From Rotaria socialis (taxonomy: Eukaryota; Rotifera; Eurotatoria; Philodinida; Philodinidae), in NCBI GenBank assembly GCA_905331475.1, contig CAJNYU010000435.1:124422-188421 (forward strand): a DNA stretch of 64,000 nt, given 5' to 3'. The stretch's first letter is position 1. Every line of letters starts with the position of its first letter. This document shows, one piece after another, positions 52,449 through 63,394 of the stretch. The position numbers and the translations under genes were made by a program. The notes beneath the pieces are model-generated. The model was given only the letters and a program-made list of their open reading frames with translations, was not told the origin of the DNA and ran no database searches.

Positions 52449-55081
52449 ATGGAAAATGAAATTGATGATGATGAATTGGCAGCAATACTTGCTGCAGATG
52501 AGCAAGAACAACAACGAGAAGAAGAAGAGGCACAGAAGAAAAACGAAGAATTAACACGAAACCTATCGTTTTCAGAACAAGCTGAAACAATGACACGTGA
52601 ACAATTAGTTGAATTAGCATGTGCGCTTGTTGATAAGCCAAAAGCAACTTCAAAGAATTCTACATACAAATTTTCTGATAAGGACATGGGAGAACTATTC
52701 GGAAGTAAAACATCAAAGTATGAGAAACAAAAAGAATTGTTTGAAGCTTTCTTATAACATTTGATAGTAAATTACAATAGTTAGATAGCTTAATAGAATT
52801 CAAGACTTGCATGTACAGATATTGGTATGGTTTATGGCTGTAGTGTTTTTTTCTTCTCTCTCTCTCTCTCTCTAGTACTCAAAAACAGATATTGAAAATC
52901 CAACAATCGTCGACATTAGCCACGTTAACAACTGGCTCAACATCACAATCAATAATTACACCATCAGTTTATATTGATCCAACAACACATATTCGTATAG
53001 GTACACTTAATTATACGCCAAGTGAAATAAAATTGAAATTATCTGCAACCAAATTTATTCGTTTATTTGAAATTGATAAACAACCTCCACCGATGCCTGC
53101 CGAATGGTGTACAATGGCTGTATTAATTAGTAAATCGGATGTGAAACAAGCCAGTAATGGTTCAACATATAGTATTTGGCGTATAACAGATTTTAAAACA
53201 ACAATAAATATGTTTCTATTCGGGGACGCACATCAATCATTGTGGAAAACCACTTTATCAAGTGTTTTACTTATATATGAAGGTGATGCAAAAAAGCCGG
53301 GACAATTATCAATAAAATATGAACGAAATATTTCAATACTGGGTTCAAATCCTGATTTAGGTCAATGTAAAGCCAAAACAAAGTCTGGCGAACAATGTAA
53401 AATGTTTGTCAACCGACACGAATGTGAATATTGCGTTACACATGCTCATCAACTGCATAGAAGTGGTCAGCAAAATGTAAATAAATTTAATGTTGGAAAT
53501 AATTCGAGAATGAATTTACAAAGTACTGGTTCATTTGTACCTAAGAAATTTGCTGGTAGTAGTGGTGGTGGAAGTATGAGCTCATCATCATCATGGTCAA
53601 AAAGTTCATCAAAGACAACATCAAAAAATATGAATCAATCATCAAAGCCATCGAGCAGTGAACTTAATACTAAAGAAAAATCTATGCTTGTCATGTTAGG
53701 TATCGAGGATGATCCATTGGTATGTCTAAGAACACAAGAAAGCAAAGGTTTGTTTTAGTTTTAGTTAGAATACTATTTTTTCTATTTTTAGAATATATTT
53801 CTTTTTAGGTTTAGCCGATTCAATGGCGGATGTTCGTGAACTTTATGAAGCTAAACAAGCAGCTGGTAAAGTGAAGAGAATAAGATATGATGAACGAAAG
53901 ACTCGAGATGATGATACGACAACTTCGATTCGATCTTATCCATTGTCTGCAACGAAATCACCTACACGAGAAGTAAAAAATTCACCACTGAATGAAATAC
54001 GTTCTCAATCTGTCATTAAAAAGAGTAAGTTCTTTTCTAAACAATGTTTCAGACAGATAATATACGTTTCTGTACGATGCAACATATATGTGGCAGGCGA
54101 GCTTGGAATAGTTTTTTTCGTCATTTTTTTAATAGAATTTTTGTTGAGGTCTGGCTTTAGAAATTTTTATATTGATAATTATTCCGTGCATCTTTTTACA
54201 ATGAGTTTTTACATAATTCAGCTCTCTGTATATTTTTTAAACTATGGGGACATTGAATTTATCTGAAAACTATTTTGTTCTCTTTTCTGTTTTTCTATAA
54301 TCTATTATCACGAGCAGAAAAAAAGAAAAAGAAAAATATTCTTTTTTCTTCTTTAGTTTCTTCACCCAAACAATTTGTTGATTTAACAAAAACAGCTAGT
54401 TCTGAAGCAATTACTAATGCTAAACAACGTGCAATTGATATACTTAAACAGCGTCTTGCTCAAAAACAGATTAGACCAGGCAATGGACAATCGTTGATAT
54501 CTGCTGATGCAATTGTTTCTTCGTCACCAAAACGATCCAATAGTGATACGGATTCGGATCTTTCATCAAAGCGTCTTAAAACATTTACTAATAATTCTGA
54601 ACCAGTTGATGAAAAACGTTTTCTTGATGTAATAAATATGAAATCATCGCATTCAGATTTATATAGTCAAATGACGCTCGACGAAATGTTTGAACGCTAT
54701 CAAAAGAAAGAAAATATTGAAGAAAAACTCCTTCAAGTAATGGAACGTGACATTAAAGTTGTTGTTTGCCGTCAATGTCATTATACAGCATATAAACAAT
54801 CAATATTATGTAAACAAAAACAACATTACGTTAAAATATGTGAAGTAAAACAAAAATTTTTCGAATGTGTGGAATGTCATAAACGTGTTTTCACTTGGTC
54901 GCAATATCCAGTTGATAATTGTACAAATTGCCATAGTTTAAAAGGTTTTCGTCGTACAGCTTTAATTCGCGAGCGCCATGGAGCAAAATTTGATGATGAA
55001 ATATTATTATTACGTGGTGAAGAAGAAAAATTTCTTAATTCGTTTGTTAGCCATGAAAAATTACCCGATATTGTCGATTAA
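52449..55081 (+). CDS. MCM10: MCM10 replication initiation factor
   Basis: Four exons, 52449-52717, 52876-53747, 53809-54024, 54357-55081, coding 693 aa. MCM10 is a nuclear DNA-binding factor that helps activate the CMG helicase and recruit polymerase alpha. The N-terminus has an acidic, Gln/Glu-rich helical stretch like the family's coiled coil. The central OB-fold is clear (FIRLFEI, WCTMAVLISKSD, YSIWRITDF, MFLFGDAHQSLWK) and is followed by the CCCH zinc finger LGQCKAKTKSGEQCKMFVN...CEYCVTHAH (about 53360-53440) and a PKKF motif. The C-terminal domain has paired Cys motifs CRQC, FECVEC and CTNC and ends in LLLRGEEEKFLNS, as in animal MCM10. Exon 2 is preceded by a long TC tract that serves as its polypyrimidine tract. 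The first coding exon joins in phase by donor GTATGA at 52718. The ATG sits directly after an AG acceptor. Confidence 0.92.
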
Positions 55082-55626
55082 TTAATATTTCACTAACATT
55101 TCTTTATGTGTGTTCTTTATGCAACATGTGTTTATATTTTGCAAAGAAAAGATATATTTTGTTCTTTATCTAATTCAGTTATTTCGATGTTGCATAAGGA
55201 TAGCAATGTTATACGTTCGTTCACATTTTTCAGATCACACTAACAAAATCAATTCCCAATCAGAGGATTGATACAACGAAATTTCCTCGCTTCCCATATA
55301 GAAAGATTCTCTTCAAGATCATGAATGAACTAGAAATAATTCAAAAGTTTCGTTTAGTTTGATGTATCGGATTAAAATGTGTACTGATATTAGTGAGCAC
55401 TAAACTAAAAAGGTTATCTCAAATGTAGGAACTCAAAAAGATCGAACTACTGATAATGTGCGCTTGAATATTGAGACCATGCATTTGAGTTATAAAGGCA
55501 TGCGATTTGAGTAGTGATTAATTCAGAACTATTGAATCAAGAGTATCTGATAAAGTCATGGACTCGAGTTCTTTCCAATTAGCTTATTTTGAACTACTGC
55601 ACAAGAGGTATACGTTAAATTTTATC
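55082..55626. other. MCM10 downstream spacer
   Basis: No gene or repeat recognised. It probably includes MCM10 3' untranslated sequence, and the first mobile element begins at its end. Confidence 0.5.
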
Positions 55627-55628
55627 TA

Positions 55629-55968
55629 CCCAGGTGAATCAATCCGATACCGAATCCCATCGGATTCTATGGGGTTCTACCATCCGACGAAATCCCGTTG
55701 GATTCCTGGTTGAGGAATCAATGTCGGATCCGACAGTCGTATTTCCAATGATATCCGATTGTCGTAACCAATGAAATCCGAAGCATTCCGATTGACGGTT
55801 ACTGTCGGATTTTATTAGTTTCCGATATTAGGATCCGATATCGATTCCGGAACCAGGAATCCGACGATAATCCGATAGTTTCCTTGCGCCTTCCGTAGAA
55901 CTCCGTCGGATTTCAATAGGAACCGATCGGAACTCATCGGATCCTAGGCTAGGATTCATTTTTCTGGG
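55629..55968 (+). mobile_element. 340-bp inverted-repeat element, copy 1
   Basis: The element runs from CCCAG to CTGGG and is flanked on both sides by TA (55627-55628 and 55969-55970), which looks like a target duplication of the Tc1/mariner type. The terminal repeats are imperfect (CCCAGGTGAATCAATCC against CCCAGAAAAATGAATCC). The interior is full of short TCCGAT/ATCGGA words in both orientations. There is no ORF. An almost identical copy lies inverted at 57097-57442. Confidence 0.8.
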
Positions 55969-55970
55969 TA

Positions 55971-56566
55971 GCACTCATTCATAGCACTAGCCAAGTGACT
56001 CATATATCGACGTATACTCGTCAAGAACATTTTCATCTGTAACATCATCGCTATCCATTGCATTGTTAACTTCGAATAAGTATCAGTCAGATACCTGTTG
56101 CCAGGAGCTTTCGGAATTTTTCAGATCGTTTAATATTTAGAACTGTCCGCGTAAAACAAAAGAAAATACGTGAAATTATTTCAGTCATAGTTTATTTCAA
56201 TAAAGCAAAAACATTTTACAATATACTAGTCAGATTAATATGATGAAAACAGACAGAAGCATATAGTAATATTAAGGTGATAAATAGAATATAAAAATGA
56301 CGTATTATGAAAAAGCGAAAAGGGTAACATTTCCATTAGTAGTCGAAAATCATCAAAAACATGAGAAACCAGTAAAAACAAACGAGCTGGTAATGCATGA
56401 TGCCTGCGTTATTGTTCTTCTTGGAACAAACTTCCTACTACTCAGTTACAGAATCAGACATAACTACTATGTATTTCAGTCCACCACCGTTTGAAAAGCA
56501 TAAAAAATCTTTGATTTTTTTAAGCAAGAAAAACTAGTGTAGACTTATTTGAAGAGTATGAAGACA
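55971..56566. other. Spacer inside the inverted element pair
   Basis: Between copy 1 of the element and the FG-GAP remnant I see no gene or clear repeat. A 65-codon ORF at 56297 shows no domain and is treated as chance. Confidence 0.4.
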
Positions 56567-57096
56567 TCATGTACACGCATTTAAGTAGATTCCCAAAGTT
56601 GAATTACCACGATTAGGTACAGCAAAATCTGTTCGCTTGTCTTGGTTAAAATCTCATACTACAACTATTGACGGACTATTGGTACTGTTAAACGATAACA
56701 ACCGATCAAAAGTACCGTTCCCAAATCCAATTAGGACACTGATACTTGTCGTAGACATATGAGGAATAACGATGTCCAACAGGTTATGTCGATTGAAATC
56801 AGCAAGTGCAGCCACATATGGATTCACACTAATCAAAGAATAGCGACTGTACACAACGAAATATATTGGCTCCAGTGGGAGAAAATGTGGTGACCGCAAG
56901 GCTCAGTCGATTATCTCGATTCAAGTCTTCAACGGCAACTGAGTATGGACCGTTGCTAGACGTAAATGAAATTTGAGGTGCCAACTGACCATTTCCATAG
57001 CTGAGAAGAATGCTCACACTATTGTTACAATAATTTACTGTGACAAGATCGAGTACACCATCTTGATTGAAATCACCGGGTGGCCATATTGTACGG
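56567..57096 (-). pseudogene. FG-GAP/VCBS repeat protein fragment, disabled
   Basis: Read on the minus strand, the sequence shows four successive FG-GAP/VCBS-like units: GDFNQDGVLDLVTVN followed by SILLSYGNGQL, then VEDLNRDNRLSLAV, then ADFNRHNLLDIVIPH followed by SVLIGFGNGTFD, then DFNQDKRTDFAVPN. The aspartate-rich D-x-N-x-D calcium-loop pattern is visible in the first, second and fourth units. The first two units and the third are in different frames, with a shift near 56850-56900, and a TGA interrupts the frame just before the fourth. The upstream part is cut off by element copy 2 at 57097. Intact proteins of this type form beta-propeller blades, often extracellular. It is a decayed fragment. 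Confidence 0.75.
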
Positions 57097-57442
57097 CCCA
57101 GGAGAATGAATCCTAGCCTAGGATCCGATGAGTTCCGATCGATTCCTATTGAAATCCGACGGAGTTCTACGGAAGGCGCAAGGAAACTATCGGATTATCG
57201 TCGGATTCCTGGTTCCAGAATCGATATCGGATCCTAATATCGGAAACTAATAAAATCTGACAGTAACCGCCAATCGGAACCGGAATGCTTCGGATTTCAT
57301 TGGTTACGACAATCGGATATCATTGGAAATACGACTGTCGGATTCGACATTGATTCCTCAACCAGGAATCCAACGGGATTTCGTCGGATGGTGGGACCCC
57401 ATAGAATCCGATGGGATTCTGTATCGGATTGATCCACCTGGG
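57097..57442 (-). mobile_element. 346-bp inverted-repeat element, copy 2
   Basis: This is the reverse complement of the element at 55629-55968, by eye roughly 95% identical. The length difference is a 6-bp insertion (GGTTCC) near the middle. It ends in CCCAG and CTGGG, but the flanking bases do not show the TA duplication seen at copy 1. It truncates the FG-GAP pseudogene. Confidence 0.8.
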
Positions 57443-57450
57443 ATATTACT

Positions 57451-59239
57451 AGGTTGAGGAAAAAGTTGGTGCACTGGACAAAGCTCCAATCAATATTTTT
57501 TTTGTTACTTTCTCAAAATAACACGACACACGAACTTTTTTTTTATTATGCAATAACTGACGGCTTCATGAGCCCTTACAATACAATGAGTATGGGAAAA
57601 GAAAGAGAGATATGAACCGCTGTGACAGGACAGCACCAAAGATAAGACATACATGAACATACATTGACAGACAAGAGACACGGACAAAACAAGAGATATA
57701 CATAAAGAGACATAAAAGACGCGGACACGGACAAACACTGTACATTAGTTGAACAATATACAAATACAAACAGATCAGCAGCGATAAGAAAAATCTTCAT
57801 GATAAGGAAGAGAGAAAAAGGGGAGAGAGGGGCACGAAATAAGAGCACTGAGGCGAGAAGAAAAGAACGAGGTATTCTTTATAAAAAGGTCTCCGGGAAG
57901 TTAATGAGGAGATCAATTTCGTCGAGTTCAAAATCTGGGCTTGGGGCAGTGGGAGTGTTATCCTCCAACCAATTGAGAATTTTCTCAAGAACGGACACGT
58001 CCTCAACATAACGCTTAGACATTCTAAGCCCCTTAATAGAGGATTCCTTGGCTCTCCGTGACTTTCTAAATTCATTTAGAGACGCTCTTTCGAATAATAG
58101 TTCACTGTCAACTGAGTCTGACAGCGCAATTAAATATTTGCACCAATAACGAACGCATCTATCTGTTAAGGAAGATTCATTTAACACAAAGGCCACGAAG
58201 TAGTCGTTCCACCCCCGACAGTGGAGAGTGTTTTCCAAACACGTGAAATAGAAATGGTCGAGGTCTTTGCGTTGCTTTTCAGAGAAAAGCGGAAAAACTG
58301 GATACAACCAGGTAAAAATCGGTAGGATATACGACAAGAACAGCACTCTTCTGAGTGTAGAGGATGTTCTACCCTCAAATCTAAATGAGTTCAACATAGC
58401 TAGCCGTTGTCTAATTTTAGTCTTCGACCTAGATATCATCTTGTCCCACTCAACTTTGGGTGTGACCCAGTACCCGAGGTACTTATATTCGTTGGTCCAA
58501 CCGATTTTATGATTATTGACATCTAATTGGAAGCGGAGGAGGCCAATCGCTCTGGCGCTCCAGAGACCAACCGTTTTGTTATAGTTAATTGGCTGGTCCG
58601 TGAGCAGACAGTAGACCTCGAGTTGGTCAATGCAAGATTTGAGTTTCTTCTCTAAATCTTAGCATTGGTGACTAAACTTAATACCAATTTGTTTTGCTAC
58701 AATTGCTGCTAGGTCATCCGCAAAAAAAGTGTGATAAGCAACAAGATAGAAACTCTGACATGTCCGCATGGTACGAAATAAAAATTGTAGGAGTCAAAAT
58801 TACTCCCTGAGGACCTCCTTTTTCGATTTTAAACCGTCTCGACTTAACATTATTTATCTCAATGTAACCTCTGCGATTTGTTAACCAAGCGTAAATCCAT
58901 TTCGTGTACGCTATGGGTATACCCATTTGTCGGAGCTTACCAACACACCCATCGTACCAAAGCATATCAAAGGCGCTCTTGAAATCGACAAATAAAGTAG
59001 CGACTGGGGAGCTATTCGACATAAGACTAAATAAATCGTCTAAAAACACTAATAGTCTGGTCTGCAGTCTAAATCGTTCTCTGAAGCCGGATTGATTATT
59101 CGGAAGAAGACCTCGTTTGTCTAATACGTCTTTGAATCTCACCAGAAATAATTTTACACCAACTTTCTGAAACGTGTCTAAAAGCGATATCGGCCTAGTG
59201 AGGGCTGGCAGGACGACGCACGAACTTTTTCCTCAACCT
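57451..59239. mobile_element. Small terminal-inverted-repeat element split by a retrotransposon
   Basis: AGGTTGAGGAAAAAGTT at 57451-57467 recurs inverted at the right end (AACTTTTTCCTCAACCT, ending 59239); with one mismatch the match extends to 22 bp. Removing the retrotransposon leaves about 120 bp between and including the two ends. The terminal sequence resembles mariner-type ends, which commonly begin AGGTTG, but this is only a resemblance. Confidence 0.6.
57541..59212 (-). mobile_element. 5'-truncated non-LTR retrotransposon with decayed reverse transcriptase
   Basis: On the minus strand the insert opens at 59212 within the conserved RT start (TRPISLLDTF). It continues through QSGFR, FVDFKSAFDMLW (motif A with catalytic Asp) and GGPQGVILTPTIF, then FFADDLAAIVAK, which holds the catalytic ADD, and ends in the C-terminal RT/thumb part that stops at 57879. 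A frameshift near 58740 separates the GGPQG and ADD parts, and an in-frame TAA lies near 58660, so it is dead. A T-run at 57536-57544 is the poly(A) end. The 18-bp target duplication ACGAC[A/G]CACGAACTTTTT flanks it at 57523-57540 and 59213-59230, with one mismatch. The clade cannot be fixed from this fragment. Confidence 0.85.
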
Positions 59240-59409
59240 TATACAAATGTTGATGAGTCAAGGAATAAACATTTGACTGTAACATAAGCACATACAACTC
59301 GAAGTTTAATACTCAACATCAGAAGTTAACCTTATGTTATGTTTTAAATTCGCCTATCTAGCTGAGACTTTAACCAACTGTTTAACTTCTACCACTTTTC
59401 ATTCGCTAT

Positions 59410-59800
59410 ATCTTGGTAAGATCTACAGTTTGTGTAAAAACACCCAGTAAAAACCTTGGCACGAGGGTCATGATAAGGGAAAAATAGCAAAACTTTTGAT
59501 AAATAATCCTGATCTCTGATGAAATCGCTAAGCGAATAGTCTCGATTTTAATCGAAACCATTATGAATCTTATATCAAAAGATAGATCTCGATCAGATGT
59601 AGCATTTTATGTGAAAAACATCGCGCAAAGAACCTTGGCCCGGGGTCATAATAAGAGAAACATAACATATTTTTTGATGAATAATACCAATTTGTGACAA
59701 AAAGACTCACCGAAAAGCATCCATTTAAATCGGAATCATTATAAATTCTATATTAAAAGATAGATCTTGGTCAGGTCTAGTGTTTTATGCAAAACAATTG
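59410..59800. repeat. Diverged tandem repeat, period about 178-179 bp
   Basis: The marker CTTGGC[A/C]CG occurs at 59455 and 59634, 179 bp apart. A second marker, the TCTTGGTCAGGTCTA-like segment, occurs near 59411, 59587 and 59765. Intervening sequence (ATAATAAG, TGATAAATAAT, AAAAGATAGATCT) aligns between units with many substitutions. About 2.2 units are present and none has coding capacity. Confidence 0.65.
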
Positions 59801-62323
59801 GGTGGGTGTGAGTATGGCAGAAAATTTTATTCTTCTATCAGCCCACACCACACCCACATCCTCAATTATCTGTAAGAAAATTTCAAAATTTTCTCATGAT
59901 GTTGACTCACGCAATAATTTATCTGATCTACATCATGGAGGGGAACTCTTTCTGAAATTAGATTAGTTTACTGTCTGTAACAAATAACAACTCTGGTTGC
60001 TTGTCAAATGGAATCAAGTGGAAACTGTCTGCCCCCACCCATGTATGTAATTACTCAGATGAATTCTATTTGGTAGATCAACCCCGTTACAAATCACTAC
60101 TTCTTGATATCGCATTTTTTTCGACTGAAAGAAGCTCATGGTTACATTTCGAACAAGGAATTATCTAGTGAATAACTTATCGAGCATTCTTTGAGTTACA
60201 CGATAGTAAAGTTACAACACTTATTCATCGCAGCATACAGGGTGCGTTAAAAAAAAAGAAACAATGGTAACAGAACTAAACTACGAATTCAGTAACTCTT
60301 ATTTGATGTAGAACATATAGAACAATTAATTCATTATCTAACTTTTAGCCCCTGTTGGAAATGCATTATGCTCTCATTCATATCCTCACACTCGTTCGTT
60401 TTCTGAGGAATAAGAATAGTTTGTTCAAGATAAATTTTACCCTTTAGAACTATGGTGATTGCCTGAGTTTTTTTTCTTGTTGATTATCAAAGTATGTGTT
60501 ATACCATCTAATGGTTAAAACTAACGGAAACATAACATACAGCAGACGATGCACAGTTTTCTGAGCAACTTAAGACTGAAAATTAGAATTAAAAATGCAA
60601 TGATATTATAAAAATCTATACCAAAACAATCGATGTACCTTTCAGCATAATTACTTGGTTCAATATTCGAAAGAGAAGAAGTCATGAAAGAAGAAGCTAG
60701 AAAAAGATTCAGATGGTGGCAGGAAAAGAGCATACTTATCTGCTTGCATGCATCGAAATTGCTCATACTAGAAGGTTGAGCTTGATTAGAAAAAAATGCA
60801 ACTTCTATTAGCAACTAGTATACGGGGGTAGTCAGCAGTAGAATATAGAAAAGTCACGCCACATCATGTAACTATGACTTTCACAAAAAGTGATCTAAAG
60901 AAGTTTTATTATTCATCGCAGCATTTCTCTATATCCTCTGAAACCATAATGCGTTGTCTATTGAGTACTCGGTGATTGTTTTGTAATTTTCACTTCAGAT
61001 AATATGTTACAAAAGTGACAAGCGGCCATAACTACAATTATGCCACAACTAATAGTTTCTTAAAAAGTATGGTAATCTACTCAGATCATATAAGAGATAC
61101 TGAGGAAAATATTTAATTTACTAAAAGACAACATTTTCGCCATCGTTCAGTCAGTATCATCATCGTCATGTTTCTCTGCTAAGATCTATTTTTGTATTCA
61201 TCTAAAAAAATACTATATAAACCACGAAAACATTGATTTATCGCCATATTTTTTATGGTTATGAGATGAATTCTTTTATTTTATTTATGGTTGATCTCAA
61301 CCCTTTGCCTAATGTTTCTTCATCCCAAGTCTTCAATACAACTCGTAGATTAATAAATAATTGTTTTTACGACTAATGAATATGTTGAGGTTTTCTTGAA
61401 GAATTTTATTATCAATAACATTATTTTTCATATAATTCAATAAGAGCCTTCAGATATGCATCGAAAATGCTTTCGAATATGCTACACTGTGGGTTTTCGT
61501 TCTTTTTGTGACATCTGGTCAGAAATGAACGGTAGACATTAAATACTGACATCACAAAGTATCCATTGTTATTAGTCATGATATTTGTCTTCGAATTCAA
61601 TCTTCTGAAATGAAAGCTTTTCATCTGTGAACGTATGAATTTCTCACTGGTCAGCTCTTTTTACTTTCTTAACATCTCTTCGTCAGTTTGCTTCTGTCGA
61701 TATTTTCCAGACGAAGATAATTTAACAAATGAATTGAAATCTGGTTTGATGAATGTTTGAGTGTGAGGACGCTTATCTACAGCGGTCTGCCATAATTCAA
61801 ATTCTTTTTCGTCTGGTCAACATATAGCTTTTGCGCACTCTCTTGCTTTATTTGCAGGACAATTGTGTTCCAGTAAATCATGCAGGAGCTTAATTCTTCG
61901 GTATGTGTTCGAACATCATCATTAGAAAAAGCATAGTTTTATATTAAAGTAAATAAGTACTTTGCCGAAGTTTGAAACTTATTAAATATTCAAAACAACG
62001 CCTTCGTTTGTAGCTGTACTTTCTACGGCTGATTGTAATTGACAGTATACAGTAGAATTTACTATTAATTCAATGTATATATTAACCATAATATTGATCT
62101 TTCATTTTGAGGACATTGCCATCCGAAGATTTTCGTATTCGATATGACATAATAATATCATGGTTGATTTACATTCACACTTATCGATCAACTAACTACT
62201 CCAAAATAGGGAAATTATGAATTCACGCGTTTTGATAAATATTAAAAAGAAATGCATCAAGTACATATACATTGAAACAAATATTTTATTTGATTGTATC
62301 TATAAATATGGGTATATATTTGT
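59801..62323. other. Non-coding region upstream of the inverted mobile cluster and downstream of the minus-strand gene
   Basis: No gene, RNA or further repeat recognised in about 2.5 kb. Short minus-strand ORFs at 60521-60814 and 61421-61624 have no domain, and no splice pattern links them. Confidence 0.45.
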
Positions 62324-63394
62324 CTATGAGGACTGTTCCTTTAAACGTTTTTCTAAGGCTTTTGAACGTTGCCGATCAATCAATTCCATTTCACGTACTT
62401 TCTAAAAACAAATAAAGTGACTAAATGAAATAAAAGCTTATAAAACTATACTCACATCGGCAATTTCATTTGAAATAAGTTGTTGATATTCTTTTCTTTT
62501 ACCTAGAGTAGTCATTTGTTCGAGAAATTGTTTTCTCTCTTCGACTTCAAGTACCACTATAAAATAAAGTTTCTAAGTAGAATATCATTTAAAAAGATCA
62601 ATGTCAGCATACATTCATCGAATCGATCGAGTTCTCGTGGTGGTGGTGTTGGCGAACGTTGAGCTGCTTGAAGCGCCATTTTTGCTGGATCAACACCATA
62701 TGCCATTAAATGTGCTAGACGATCTTTTTCTTGTTCAGTACGAACTTCTACAAGAAAATTTAATTTAATTTAAATTTTTTGATAACTATTTATTTAATTT
62801 TACTCATTGGTCTTGGTTGATAATCAGGTGGAGTATAAGCACCTGAATTAACAATATCATTATAAGTACGTAATCCTGAAGTATGTGAAGTTCTACAGAG
62901 ACAACGAATAATTCTTTTCCAAAAGATGATACTTTTATCTAATCAATAGTTACCTTGATTGACGATTTGTTTCTATTCGTTTGGTTACGGATGCTTTCGT
63001 TTGTGTTGATGATGGACCGAGTCTTTCTGGTAATGATTCACCTCCTAGAAATAAATATTATGAACTAAAAATTGATTAAATCTTTGACTGAATTCATGCG
63101 TGAATATTATATACTGTTAATATAAGTATTAATACATAATTCTGGTTTCAGCTGTTCATTTACTTTATATCACTTACGAAGCATATGACTTGTTAGTTGA
63201 CGACGTTGGAAATTATTAATGCGAGACTCTTCCATAAGTGCTAAACCATAAAAAAATAATTTTGATAAATTCGATTAAGAAATACAATTCAATAGTTTAC
63301 TCTTAAGCAATTTAGTTGTTTCATTACTAAATTGTGGTTTTCGTGTATTCCATAAGCCGCCATCAGTAAGCATAACTGACGGTTTTCCTGCCAT
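62324..63394 (-). CDS. UPF0193 (C22orf23/EVG1) family protein
   Basis: Seven exons on the minus strand, read from 63394 down: 63301-63394, 63178-63240, 62954-63044, 62804-62892, 62613-62747, 62456-62556, 62324-62401, coding 216 aa. The protein begins MAGKPSVMLTDGG and carries ETTKLLKTLMEESRINNFQR followed by RGESLPERL. The C-terminal half has DRFDELVLEVEERKQFLEQM and EIADKVREMELIDRQRSK. This order of motifs matches my recollection of the UPF0193 family, whose function is not well defined. It is a small, charged, probably helical protein with a Pro-rich SPTPPPRELDR linker. The length is typical of the family and every junction keeps frame. Confidence 0.75.

Noticed and set aside
57505-57848. 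Overlapping minus-strand ORFs of about 70-90 codons
   Set aside because: They fall in the 3' untranslated tail of the truncated retrotransposon and have no recognisable domain.
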